From the NCBI GenBank assembly GCA_023249635.1, contig JAHFCH010000024.1, positions 1 to 45,526 on the forward strand: a stretch of DNA of 45,526 nt. Reading direction: 5' to 3'. The translations under genes were made by a program, and so were the position numbers. Below are positions 25,252 through 33,785 of the stretch, piece after piece. This stretch comes from Fibrobacterota bacterium (lineage in GTDB: Bacteria > Fibrobacterota > Fibrobacteria > UBA11236). The notes under the pieces were generated by a model. That model searched no databases. It worked only from the letters and a program-made list of their open reading frames with translations, and was not told where the DNA came from. Numbering within the stretch: the stretch's first letter is position 1; each line of letters begins with the position of its first letter.

Positions 25252-27408
25252 CTAATCGAGAACCTCCTCGTATTCCTTTTGCCAAATGGTATCTTCGCGC
25301 TTCCACTTGGCTTGGGAAGACCAGTAACTATCGGGGTAATTATCAATTACCCTCTTATATTCGTTCAAGGCCGACTCGAAGTTCCCGGAAGCCCTATAGA
25401 TGTTGGCCATCTGGTAATGGACCCAGGCCGATTCCTTGTGTTCCGGGTATTTCGCGGCGAATTGGCGGTATTGCGCCATGGCCGCCTTCCAATCCTTCTT
25501 GCGGAAGGTCATATCGGCGATGCGCAACTGCGACTCGGCGCAAATGACCGCCAGGGCGCTGTCCTTGTTTCCCTTACCGTCGCCGCAGTCGACGGTAGCC
25601 TTGCGGAACCAATCCATGGCCTTTTCCATGCCCGCGTACTTGGAATGCAAAAGCCCCAGGCGTTGGGCGTATTCGGCTTTACGCAAGGGACTCTTGGCGC
25701 CGGCATAGGCCTTCTCCAGGTAGCCCGAATACTTCTTGCTGTCCTGCAGCAGCTCGCCCGCCTGGGTAAGCCGATATTCCACCTCTTCCCGCGTGGGACC
25801 ATTGGGGGCGTCCGGCTGGATTTTCAGCAGGGCCTTCTCGGCTTTTTCGCCATCGCGCAGCCCGAGATGGGAAACGGCCAGCAGGTATTGGGCGGCGTCG
25901 AAGAACTTCACCGAATCCCGGGGCGCAGTGCCGACTTCGTCCATTACCCGATCGCGCGCGTTCTCCCATAGCCCCAATTGCTGGTAGGCCGAGGCCAGAT
26001 TGAGGCCGGCCGCCAAGGCGTTGTCCGAGCCGCCGTAGCCCAGCATGGTTTCCTTGAGGGCATTGACGCATTTCTCGAACTTCTCGGCCTTATAGAGCAG
26101 ATGGGCCTCGTGCAGCTTCTTGCCCGAAGGTGATTCGCTATCCGGGATGAGGAAGAGGAAATCGCCATCGCGGCCGAGCACCAGGGCCTTGGCCTGGGCG
26201 ACCGGCACCGGAGTCGCTGGTTTTTCCGGCGCCTTGGCTTCACCTTCCTTTTCGGCGCTTTTTTCGCCGTCCTTGGCCTCCTTACCGTGCTTGCCCGCTT
26301 CCTCTTCGTGGGCCCCATGCTTGCCGGTGGCCTCGGTGACTTCCTGCGCGGGTTTCGGTTTTTCCGCCGGGGCGGCGGGTTTGGCGGCTTCCGAGGCGGG
26401 AGTAGCTTTGGCGTTACCCCCCATTTCGGCCAGGTAGCCTTCCGCCTGCTTGCGCCCGGCTTCCGACGGCGTATGCTTCAGGTATTCCTTATAGGCGGCC
26501 GTGGCTTCCGGGAAGCGTTCCTGCTTCTGGTAGATACGCCCCAGATAGAATTGCGTGTTGAAGCCGCGATCCGGGTAGGCGCTGCCTCGTTTCAGGTTGA
26601 ACAACGCCTTACCGTACTCGCCCATATCGTAACGCATCACCCCGCCCAGATAATAGGCTCCGGGATGGCCGGGATGCTTGCCCAGGCAACGGCGCAGCGG
26701 TCCCGCCATGGCTTCGAGCTTGCCCTGCTTGTACAAATCCACCGCCGCCAGGAAATCCTTGTCGGCATAGATGCCCTCGGACCCGTGCGCAGAGGCGGAA
26801 TCGAGCGCGGGAGAATAGGCTTCGTCGGAACCGGAAGCGCGGGCTGCAGGGCGGGCGGCCACGGGGGCAGCGGTCGCCTCCGGAGTTTCCTGATGGGGCG
26901 CAGGCAATTCATCATCCGTCTTCGCCGATGGCTTTCCCTGGGCGGGGGTCGCGACGGCCGCCGAAGCCGATTTCGCGCCGGGGAGCTTCTTCCGCTCTTC
27001 CTCGGCCTTCGCCTTGTCGCCTTGCTTCTCGTAGGCCGTGGCCAAGCCTTCGCGGGCGGCGGCCAGGTTCGGGTTCTTGCCCAGGGCGATCTTGTAATTC
27101 TCCCCGGCCAACTTGAAATTGCCCTGCTTCATGCGCATGCCGCCGATGCGGGCGTAGATCTCGGGGGAATCGGGATGCTCGGAAAGGTAGACGCGCAATT
27201 CCTGCACGGCCTTGTCGTACTCGCCTTTGGCTTCCCATTGGCGGGCGACCTCCAGGCGGAGGTCTTCCTTAGGCTTGCCCTTCGCGCCCGACGCTGCGGG
27301 GGCGGAGTGCGCGCCCGCGCCCGACGCTGCCGGAGCTGCGTATGCGACCGCGGCGAGGAACAGGGCAGCGCCCGCGAGGAGGGAAAGCGATTTGATTATA
27401 GCCGTCAT
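25252..27408 (-). CDS. Large exported TPR-repeat protein
   Basis: The product has 718 residues from the ATG at 27406-27408. The frame stays open to a TTG at 27483, but the promoter's -35 box covers that point, so the downstream ATG is right. A signal peptide (IIKSLSLLAGAALFLAAVAYA) is followed by TPR repeats at about 45-130 and 210-320. A low-complexity Ala/Pro/Lys/Glu linker (about 325-400) then leads to a second TPR block (about 420-715) with units such as YRQFAAKYPEHKESAWVHYQMANIYRASG (only key positions noted) resembling YfgC/BamD-like repeats. It is likely periplasmic and binds proteins. It is the first gene of the seven-gene operon. No Shine-Dalgarno is obvious and the leader folds into a hairpin. 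Confidence 0.8.
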   Translation of the reverse strand: MTAIIKSLSLLAGAALFLAAVAYAAPAASGAGAHSAPAASGAKGKPKEDLRLEVARQWEAKGEYDKAVQELRVYLSEHPDSPEIYARIGGMRMKQGNFKLAGENYKIALGKNPNLAAAREGLATAYEKQGDKAKAEEERKKLPGAKSASAAVATPAQGKPSAKTDDELPAPHQETPEATAAPVAARPAARASGSDEAYSPALDSASAHGSEGIYADKDFLAAVDLYKQGKLEAMAGPLRRCLGKHPGHPGAYYLGGVMRYDMGEYGKALFNLKRGSAYPDRGFNTQFYLGRIYQKQERFPEATAAYKEYLKHTPSEAGRKQAEGYLAEMGGNAKATPASEAAKPAAPAEKPKPAQEVTEATGKHGAHEEEAGKHGKEAKDGEKSAEKEGEAKAPEKPATPVPVAQAKALVLGRDGDFLFLIPDSESPSGKKLHEAHLLYKAEKFEKCVNALKETMLGYGGSDNALAAGLNLASAYQQLGLWENARDRVMDEVGTAPRDSVKFFDAAQYLLAVSHLGLRDGEKAEKALLKIQPDAPNGPTREEVEYRLTQAGELLQDSKKYSGYLEKAYAGAKSPLRKAEYAQRLGLLHSKYAGMEKAMDWFRKATVDCGDGKGNKDSALAVICAESQLRIADMTFRKKDWKAAMAQYRQFAAKYPEHKESAWVHYQMANIYRASGNFESALNEYKRVIDNYPDSYWSSQAKWKREDTIWQKEYEEVLD

Positions 27409-27421
27409 CCGCAAAGCGATA

Positions 27422-27450
27422 GCGAGCGCCGGCGGTATGCCGGTACTCGC
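27422..27450 (-). other. Structured mRNA leader of the signalling operon
   Basis: On the minus strand GCGAG pairs with CTCGC and, inside, CCGGC pairs with GCCGG around an ATACC loop, with two-base internal loops on each side. The hairpin occupies most of the leader between the predicted transcription start (about 27447) and the ATG at 27408. Confidence 0.45.
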
Positions 27451-27453
27451 CCC

Positions 27454-27483
27454 ATTATAGATAAACCGGAGGGCTGAATGCAA
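27454..27483 (-). promoter_or_regulatory. Promoter of the seven-gene signalling operon
   Basis: On the minus strand TTGCAT (27478-27483) and a perfect TATAAT (27454-27459) are separated by 18 bases. The -35 box begins at the end of the U-tract of the serA terminator, so terminator and promoter are directly joined. Confidence 0.75.
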
Positions 27484-27508
27484 AAAAGCCTCCCAGGGGG
27501 AGGCTTTA
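27481..27508 (-). terminator. Intrinsic terminator of serA
   Basis: On the minus strand AAGCCTCCC/GGGAGGCTT forms a stem of nine pairs with a three-base loop, followed by a run of T ending in TTTTTTG. It lies 38 bases after the serA stop. Confidence 0.9.
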
Positions 27509-27545
27509 TGGGAAACCGGAGGCGCCGTGGGAGCGCCCAGCTGAC

Positions 27546-28733
27546 CTATTTTTGCGCGAAGCGCAGTACGCGGACGCGCACCACGTTGCCGATGGCCTTG
27601 ATCTCGGTCGTCAGGGCCTCGGGCATCTCCTTGTCCAGGTCGATGATGTTGTAGCCTACTTTTCCGTTGCTGGCGTTCTGGAACGACACGATGTTCAATC
27701 CCGCCTTGCCGATCACCTGGGTGATCTGGGCGATCATGTTCGGCACGTCCTTGTTGATCACGACCACGCGGGTCTTGGTGTGCTCTTCGGGATAAGCTTC
27801 GATGATCGGGAAGTTCACCGAGTTGGCCACGATGCCGTACTCCAGGTAATTACGGAGCTGCTTAACCGCCATGACCGCGCAATTCTCTTCCGACTCGGCC
27901 GTGCTCGCGCCCAGGTGCGGGGTGCAGATGACGTTGGGACGGCCCAACATGGACTTGGCGGGGAAATCGTTGATGTAGAAAGAGACCTTGCCCGTCTCGA
28001 GCGCGGCCAGCACGGCCGCGTCGTCATAGATGCCCTTGCGCGCGTAGTTCATTAGGATCACGCCCTGCTTGGCCTTCTTCAACTGCGCTTCGCCGATCAG
28101 ATTCCGGGTCTTGTCGGAAAGCGGCACGTGCACGGTGATGACGTCCGCCTTGGCGATGATCTCATCCAGCTTGGGGGTGATCTCCACCCGGGGATTCAGC
28201 AGATGCACGTTGGCCACGGTCGGGAACGGATCGTAGCCGATGACGTTCATGCCGTGCTGCAGGCCGGCGTTGGAAGCCAATACGCCGATCTTGCCCAGGC
28301 CGATTACGCCCAGGGTCTTGCCCTGGAGCTCGAAGCCGGAGAAATTGGCCTTGCCCTTTTCCACCTTCTCCGAAATCGCCTTATCGTCGGCTTCGGCGGC
28401 GAGGCCTTGGGAGAATTCCAGGCTCTTATGGATCTTACGCGCGGCGATGCCGAGCATGATAAAGACCAGTTCCGCCACGGCATTGGCGTTGGCGCCGGGG
28501 GTATTGAAGACGCAGACGCCCTTGTCGGTGGCCTTGTCGATGGAGATGTTGTTGACGCCGGCGCCCGCGCGGGCGATGGCCAACATGCCGGGGATTTCAT
28601 CCGTGTCCACGATGGCGCTGCGCACCAGTACCGCGTCCGGGGAGGAAGTGTCGCCCGCCACCGCGTAATTGTCCCCGAAAAGCTTGAGTCCCTGGGGCGA
28701 AATGTTGTTCAGGGTCTTGATCTTGAAAGCCAT
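27546..28733 (-). CDS. serA: D-3-phosphoglycerate dehydrogenase, short ACT-containing form
   Basis: The 395-residue product has an N-terminal substrate domain, the NAD-binding motif GVIGLGKIG at 142-150, Arg232 (NYARKGI) and His273 (CTPHLGAS), and a C-terminal ACT domain (about 320-395, VVVINKDVPNMIAQITQVIG). It oxidises 3-phosphoglycerate in the first step of serine synthesis, and the ACT domain usually gives serine feedback. In the region that reads DVFPTEP in E. coli, this protein reads NDFPAKS, so the usual catalytic Glu is not at the standard place. Other short SerA proteins also carry a DFP variant there, so this is probably a subfamily trait. AGAGG lies about 8 bases before the ATG. 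It is followed by a strong terminator, so it is probably a single-gene unit. Confidence 0.92.
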   Translation of the reverse strand: MAFKIKTLNNISPQGLKLFGDNYAVAGDTSSPDAVLVRSAIVDTDEIPGMLAIARAGAGVNNISIDKATDKGVCVFNTPGANANAVAELVFIMLGIAARKIHKSLEFSQGLAAEADDKAISEKVEKGKANFSGFELQGKTLGVIGLGKIGVLASNAGLQHGMNVIGYDPFPTVANVHLLNPRVEITPKLDEIIAKADVITVHVPLSDKTRNLIGEAQLKKAKQGVILMNYARKGIYDDAAVLAALETGKVSFYINDFPAKSMLGRPNVICTPHLGASTAESEENCAVMAVKQLRNYLEYGIVANSVNFPIIEAYPEEHTKTRVVVINKDVPNMIAQITQVIGKAGLNIVSFQNASNGKVGYNIIDLDKEMPEALTTEIKAIGNVVRVRVLRFAQK

Positions 28734-28825
28734 CTGTCATCCTCTTTGGCGGTTGGGATAGCAAAGATAACTATTCCAAGGGGGTGGGGCTTGGGACCGG
28801 GAGCAAGGAGCAGGGACCAGAGACC

Positions 28826-28904
28826 AAGGTTTAAGGTTCAGGATGGGACGAAAATGGACATGAAGTGGGGCAAGCGCCCCCTTAGACCTTAAACCTTAAA
28901 CCTT
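28826..28904. repeat. Perfect 13-bp inverted repeat with nested hairpin
   Basis: AAGGTTTAAGGTT at 28826-28838 is the exact reverse complement of AACCTTAAACCTT at 28892-28904. Between them GGGGC pairs with GCCCC around AAGC (28867-28880). The right arm is itself a direct repeat of CCTTAAA units. The element occupies the gap between serA and the upstream gene on the same strand; it may be a terminator-like or repetitive extragenic element. Confidence 0.6.
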
Positions 28905-28912
28905 CTTCGTAA

Positions 28913-29572
28913 TCAGGGATGGTCCGGATAGACCGGAAGGAAGTCCACCGGCTTGGCGTCTTCCTTGTAGAAATACTTGTAACCCGCGTACCCGGCGCCG
29001 CCCAGGGCCATGAGGGCCAGGGGGAATTCCCAATAGATGGCGCGGCTCTTGGCTTTGAACTTCCGTTCCATCTTGTTGGACCACTTGAAATTCATGGTGA
29101 TGACGCCGTAATCCTCCTGGATATCGTATTCCAGATCGTATACGGAAAATAGGCTAACGCGCACAACATCGCGCACATCGGGCTTGAGGCCGGCCACGTC
29201 CTTGTTCAAATCGAGCTTGAACAATTCCACCGTGCTGTTGGTGATGGGGTGCTCATGGATGGGCTCCATGATGGATTCGCCGATATGGGTATCGTAGAAG
29301 TCGAAGACGACCGCTTTTTTGATGGGGTCGTAATAATTGAAGTAGGCGGAGGGCTTTTCCGTAAGCAGGAAGACGATGCTCAACTCTTTGGAGCCATCGG
29401 TCGGGCCCGGCTTCTTGGTGAATTGCACGCCTTCGATGGTGCAAATGACCCCTTCTTCTTCTTTGGTCCGGGTAGGCGCATCCGGAAAATCGACCAGATC
29501 TTCGTACTGGGCGACAGCAGGGAGTGCACAACACAATGTAAAAGCGAGGTAGACGGGAACCCTTAAGCGCAC
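28913..29572 (-). CDS. Exported protein with possible AMIN-like beta domain
   Basis: The product has 219 residues from the GTG at 29570-29572, which has AAGG about 7 bases upstream. The frame is open to 29620, but the promoter's -10 box and predicted start site lie inside that extension. The signal peptide (RVPVYLAFTLCCALPAVAQ) is followed by a beta-rich domain (about 35-160) with alternating hydrophobic strands ending YDIQEDYGVITMNF, reminiscent of AMIN domains that bind peptidoglycan. A C-terminal hydrophobic segment (EFPLALMALGGAGYAGYKYFY) with charged tail could anchor it in a membrane. I do not recognise a named family. It is probably monocistronic. Confidence 0.7.
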   Translation of the reverse strand: MRLRVPVYLAFTLCCALPAVAQYEDLVDFPDAPTRTKEEEGVICTIEGVQFTKKPGPTDGSKELSIVFLLTEKPSAYFNYYDPIKKAVVFDFYDTHIGESIMEPIHEHPITNSTVELFKLDLNKDVAGLKPDVRDVVRVSLFSVYDLEYDIQEDYGVITMNFKWSNKMERKFKAKSRAIYWEFPLALMALGGAGYAGYKYFYKEDAKPVDFLPVYPDHP

Positions 29573-29603
29573 AATCGACCTTTCCGGAGGAAGCCCCATT
29601 CCC

Positions 29604-29631
29604 AAGATACGCCAAATCACGTCGCTGTCAA
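29604..29631 (-). promoter_or_regulatory. Sigma70-type promoter for the AMIN-like protein gene
   Basis: On the minus strand a perfect TTGACA (29626-29631) and TATCTT (29604-29609) are separated by 16 bases. The predicted start near 29597 gives a leader of about 25 bases and fixes the GTG at 29572 as the start codon. Confidence 0.7.
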
Positions 29632-29716
29632 CCGACCGCTGAAAAGATATTAATTCAGCCTCCCCCTGCCCTGTTTTTCAATAAATTTCACTTCTCGGGA
29701 GGGCCGGATTCTGGCG

Positions 29717-31033
29717 ATGGCGTGGAAAAAAAACCGACCCCTGCTGGTATTTACCGGGTGCCTGGCCTTCCTATGCGCCTTGGGAGGCTGGCATTTTCTG
29801 GCGGACGGCATCGCGACCGGTCCCACCTTGGTCATCCTCACCCCCCACGGGGACAATATCCGCCAGGAGATCGGGGCTGCTTTCCAAGCCTGGCATCTGG
29901 CCCGCTTCGGCGCGGCCCCGGAATTGGTTTGGGTCGACCAGGGGGGCACGTCGGAAGATCTCCGTTATGTCGAGGCCCGTTATGCCAAAACCCCCGCCGG
30001 GATAGGCATCGATCTCTTCTTCGGAGGGGGCACCCCGCCCTTCCGTACCCTGGCCCGGGATACCCTGCTCGTCCCCCATGCCCTATCCCCTGCTGTCTGG
30101 GCGGGAATTCCCGCGACCTTGGCGGGCAGCCGCATCCTCTCCGATGCCGAAGGCTGGTACGGCTCGGCCCTCTCCGGTTTCGGAATTCTCTACAACAAAA
30201 CCCTGCTGGCGGAAAAAAACCTGCCGCCTCCTGATTCCTGGGAAGCGCTGGCCGATCCCCGTTGCGCCGGTTGGGTGGCCATGATCGATCCCCGCGGCAG
30301 CGGGTCGGCCCATGTCATCTACGAAATCATCCTGCAGCGGTACGGCTGGGAAGCGGGCTGGCGCCTGCTGACTGGCATGGCCGCCAACTCCGAGCACTTC
30401 ACCAAAGGGGCTTCGGCGGTGCTGCCCCTGATCTCGGCGGGCGAATCGGCATATACCGTCGCGATCGATCAGTACGCCTGGTCCCTGGTGGAAAAACTGG
30501 GAAGCGACAAGGTGGGCTTCGTGCTGCCGCCGGGGGCCTCGGTGACCACACCGGATCCCATCGCCATGCTCAAAGGCGCCCCGCATCCGGAAGCCGCGCG
30601 ACGCTTCATGGAATTCGTGTTGTCGGAGCCGTGCCAAAGGTTGTGGGTGCTCAAAGCGGGGGTTCCCGGCGGTCCCAAGGCGCAATCGCTCAATCGCATG
30701 AGCGTGCGTCCCTCCGTCGCCGCGCGTCTGGACACCGCCATCAGTTTCGTGCGCGGCGACCCCTTTTCCGAGGCCGATTCCATGGCCTGGCGCTACTCCG
30801 ATTCGCTGACCGAATCGCGTTGGGCCCTGGTCAACGATGCCCTGGGATTATGGCTGGTGGACAATCATGCCGCGGCCCGCGGCTCCCGCGCGGTGGCCCC
30901 GGACGGACCCCTATTCCGGCCACCGGGAACCTGGGAAGAGATGCGCGCGCTCAACGGGAACTGGAAGGACGATGCCTTCCGCAATCGGACCGTGGGCGCA
31001 TGGGCCGCGCGCTTGGGACAGGCAACGAGGTGA
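29717..31033 (+). CDS. ABC transporter substrate-binding protein, Fe(III)-type
   Basis: The 438-residue product has an N-terminal hydrophobic export or anchor segment (about 8-28, LLVFTGCLAFLCALGGW). A periplasmic-binding fold follows, with LVILTPHGDNIRQEIGAAF near the start, SGFGILYNKTLL, and GSGSAHVIYEII, features of the FbpA-like cluster that binds Fe(III) or related ligands. Length is greater than the usual 330-350 because of a C-terminal extension after about residue 335 that is not part of the classic fold. The ligand cannot be read from the sequence. It is the first gene of a three-gene import operon; the ATPase starts 4 bases later. Confidence 0.82.
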   Translation: MAWKKNRPLLVFTGCLAFLCALGGWHFLADGIATGPTLVILTPHGDNIRQEIGAAFQAWHLARFGAAPELVWVDQGGTSEDLRYVEARYAKTPAGIGIDLFFGGGTPPFRTLARDTLLVPHALSPAVWAGIPATLAGSRILSDAEGWYGSALSGFGILYNKTLLAEKNLPPPDSWEALADPRCAGWVAMIDPRGSGSAHVIYEIILQRYGWEAGWRLLTGMAANSEHFTKGASAVLPLISAGESAYTVAIDQYAWSLVEKLGSDKVGFVLPPGASVTTPDPIAMLKGAPHPEAARRFMEFVLSEPCQRLWVLKAGVPGGPKAQSLNRMSVRPSVAARLDTAISFVRGDPFSEADSMAWRYSDSLTESRWALVNDALGLWLVDNHAAARGSRAVAPDGPLFRPPGTWEEMRALNGNWKDDAFRNRTVGAWAARLGQATR

Positions 31034-31037
31034 AGAC

Positions 31038-32081
31038 ATGATCGCAGCCAAGGGCATCCATAAGGTTTTCGGCGGGCGCGGAGGTGCGGCCGCCTTGCGC
31101 GGGGCGGACCTGGAAATCGCCGACGGGGAATTCTTCTGCCTGCTGGGACCCTCCGGCTGCGGCAAGACGACGCTGCTGCGGATTGTGGCCGGCCTGGAGC
31201 AGGCGGACTCGGGAACCGTGCATGTTGGTGGGAGGGACGTTACGGCGGAGGCGCCGCATAAGCGCGGCTGCGCCCTGGTCTTCCAGAATTACGCCTTGTG
31301 GCCGCATCTAACCGTGGGAGAGAACATCGCCTACGGGCTGGAGGTGCAGGGGAAACCCAAGCCGGAGATCCGCGCCGCTTTGGCCGCTGCGCTCCTGACC
31401 TACCAACTTCAGGGCATGGAAGACCGATTCCCCCACCAGCTTTCGGGCGGCCAACAGCAGCGGGTAGCCCTGGCGAGGGCCATGGCGGTAAAGCCCCATG
31501 CCTTGCTGATGGACGAACCGCTCTCCAACCTGGACGCGGCCTTGCGCAAATCCCTGCGCCGGGAATTGCTCGAATTCCACCGCCGCGAAGGCTCGACCGT
31601 GTTGTACGTAACCCATGATCAGGAAGAGGCCTTGGCCCTTTCCGACCGCATGGCCGTGATGATGGAAGGCCACATCGTGGAGTTGGGCTCTCCGAAAGAA
31701 CTCTACGCCCGGCCGCGCACCCTGGAGGCGGCCTTGTTCCTGGGGGATATGAACGTATTCCGCGGGGACGCCGTGCCCGCGGCCTTGGGAAATGGCGGGG
31801 CCGGGGACAACGGCGGTAAAACCCTGTGCATCCGCCCCGAGAACGTACGCGCCCAGGCTGGGAAACCCGCAAGTGACGGTAGCGTACGAGATACCTCCCG
31901 GGATGCCGCGCTTTCCGGGGTCTTGGCCTTCTCCGAATTCGCGGGCACCCATGCCCTGCTGGGGGTAGAGACGGCAGCGGGCCGCGTGCTGGCCCGCGCG
32001 CCTTTAGCAGAGGCGGCGGCCTGGGAACCCGGCACCGGGTTGCGGCTGGAATTCCCGGAAGAGCACCTGTTATGGTATTGA
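31038..32081 (+). CDS. ABC transporter ATP-binding protein, FbpC/PotA-like
   Basis: The product has 347 residues from the ATG at 31038, with GAGGTG about 6 bases upstream overlapping the preceding stop. It shows Walker A GPSGCGKTT (37-45), the Q-loop FQNYALWPH, signature LSGGQQQR (135-142), Walker B ALLMDEP (155-161), and the His switch YVTHDQEEA. A C-terminal TOBE-type domain (about 235-347) includes CIRPENV, typical of the MalK/PotA/FbpC group. It powers import by the fused permease encoded next, whose gene it overlaps by 10 bases. Confidence 0.93.
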   Translation: MIAAKGIHKVFGGRGGAAALRGADLEIADGEFFCLLGPSGCGKTTLLRIVAGLEQADSGTVHVGGRDVTAEAPHKRGCALVFQNYALWPHLTVGENIAYGLEVQGKPKPEIRAALAAALLTYQLQGMEDRFPHQLSGGQQQRVALARAMAVKPHALLMDEPLSNLDAALRKSLRRELLEFHRREGSTVLYVTHDQEEALALSDRMAVMMEGHIVELGSPKELYARPRTLEAALFLGDMNVFRGDAVPAALGNGGAGDNGGKTLCIRPENVRAQAGKPASDGSVRDTSRDAALSGVLAFSEFAGTHALLGVETAAGRVLARAPLAEAAAWEPGTGLRLEFPEEHLLWY

Positions 32082-33742
32082 ACGCATCGCCGGCGCGCTG
32101 GGCGCAACGTATCGCATTGGGAGCGGTGCTGGGAGTATTCCTGGCGGCCCCGGCAGGCCTGATCCTGGCGCAGGCTTTTTTCCCCGGCGGCCGTTTCGGC
32201 CTCTCCTTGTTTACCACCATGGCCCGCAATCCCGTGCTGGCGCGGTCCCTGGTGAATAGCATCGTCATCGCCTTGGGGGCCACCGGCGTCGCGACCGCGT
32301 TGGCCCTACCCTTCGCGGCCCTGCTTGGCCGCTGGCGCTTGCCCGGCCGGGGCTTGCTCAAGGCCGGCGTCATGATTCCCCTGCTGCTGCCGCCCTTCGC
32401 CGGCGCCATCGCCATCCGGCAATTGCTGGGGCGCTACGGATCCCTCAACCTGCTCTTGCAGCATTGGGGCTTGTTGAAGCATCCCGTCGATTGGCTGGGC
32501 TCCGGGATGCCGGGCATCATCCTGCTCGAAGGCCTGCACCTCTTCCCCATCCTCTACTTCTCCCTGGTCAACCATTTCGCGGCCTTGAACGGCGAAAGCG
32601 AAGATGCCGCGCTGTGCTTCGGCGGGAAGGGCTGGCGCTATTACCGGAAAGTGCTGCTTCCGGAGATAAGCCCGGGCCTGTTGGGCGGCATGGCGCTGGT
32701 CTTCGTTTGGTCCTTCACCGATCTGGGAACGCCCCTGCTGATGGAATACCGTCAGGTGATTCCCTATCAGGCTTTTTCCCTGGTCACCGATCCCGATCGC
32801 AATCCCATGGGATTCGCATTGGCCACGGTGATGGGCGTGGTCGGTCTGGGCGGGTATGCGTTGAGCCAGGCCTTCAACCGCGGCCAAGCCCGCAGCGGCA
32901 AGGGCTTCCGGGCCGCGCCGGAAAAGGTGCCGGGCCGCATCGCCGGAATCGCGGTAGCCTCCGCGCTCGGGAGCGTGCTGCTGATCGCCTTCCTGCCCGC
33001 CCTCGCCATCGTCGCATCGGCGTTCGCCAAAGGCTGGTTCCTTTCCATCGCACCGCAAGGCTATACCCTGGATACCTTCGCGCTCCTGTTCCAACATCGC
33101 ATCACCCGCGGCAGCATCCAAACCAGCCTGTTCCTCTCCAGCCTGGCGGTGCTCGTCGATCTAGCCCTGGGTTGGTGGCTGGCGCGCATGGTACTCACGG
33201 AAAGCAAAGCCTGGGCGCGCCTATGGGAAACCTTCGCGGTGGCGCCGCTGGCGCTTCCCGGCATCATCCTCGCGTTCGGGTACGTGGCCCTGTTCGCGGG
33301 CACGCGCCTGGATCCCGCGGGCAATCCCCTGTTCCTGCTGGTCATGGCCTACGCCATGCGCCGACTGCCCTTCGCGTTCCGCAGCGCCTTGACGGGCTAT
33401 CGCAGCCTGCCCGATCGCATCGACGAGGCGGCGCAGACATTGGGCCAGGGCTTCTGGGGGCGGGTACGGGATATCCATCTCCCGCTTTTGGCCCCGTATC
33501 TATTGGCCGCGGGGATGCTGGTGTTCGCCTTTTCCATGCTCGAGGTGAGCGATTCCCTGGTGCTGGCCATGAAGGAATTCTATTACCCGATCACCAAGGC
33601 CATGTATTTCCTGACGACCCGAGCGGGCGACGGGAACAATCTGGCGGCGGCCCTGGCCGTGATAGGGATGTTGATACTGGGAGCGGCCATTACGGCCGCG
33701 AATCGTCTGCTCGGAAAAGGCTTCGGGGAGATGTTCCGGTAG
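32072..33742 (+). CDS. ABC transporter permease with two fused membrane domains, FbpB-like
   Basis: The 556-residue product contains about twelve hydrophobic helices in two similar halves. Each half has an EAA-type loop: GGKGWRYYRKVLLPEISPGL near residue 186 and GQGFWGRVRDIHLPLLAPYL near 465. This duplicated arrangement is the standard for FbpB/ThiP-type iron and thiamine importers. With the binding protein and ATPase upstream it makes a complete importer. Overlap of 10 bases with the ATPase gene suggests translational coupling. The transported substrate is likely Fe(III) but thiamine, phosphonate or a polyol is possible. Confidence 0.9.
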   Translation: MVLNASPARWAQRIALGAVLGVFLAAPAGLILAQAFFPGGRFGLSLFTTMARNPVLARSLVNSIVIALGATGVATALALPFAALLGRWRLPGRGLLKAGVMIPLLLPPFAGAIAIRQLLGRYGSLNLLLQHWGLLKHPVDWLGSGMPGIILLEGLHLFPILYFSLVNHFAALNGESEDAALCFGGKGWRYYRKVLLPEISPGLLGGMALVFVWSFTDLGTPLLMEYRQVIPYQAFSLVTDPDRNPMGFALATVMGVVGLGGYALSQAFNRGQARSGKGFRAAPEKVPGRIAGIAVASALGSVLLIAFLPALAIVASAFAKGWFLSIAPQGYTLDTFALLFQHRITRGSIQTSLFLSSLAVLVDLALGWWLARMVLTESKAWARLWETFAVAPLALPGIILAFGYVALFAGTRLDPAGNPLFLLVMAYAMRRLPFAFRSALTGYRSLPDRIDEAAQTLGQGFWGRVRDIHLPLLAPYLLAAGMLVFAFSMLEVSDSLVLAMKEFYYPITKAMYFLTTRAGDGNNLAAALAVIGMLILGAAITAANRLLGKGFGEMFR

Positions 33743-33785
33743 CGGGGAAGTTACGTCAGGGCGGTGCCGATGGCGTCCGTGCCGC

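Noticed and set aside
28740-28912. Insertion sequence in the serA upstream region
   Set aside because: No transposase or target duplication; the repeat is too short for a complete element.
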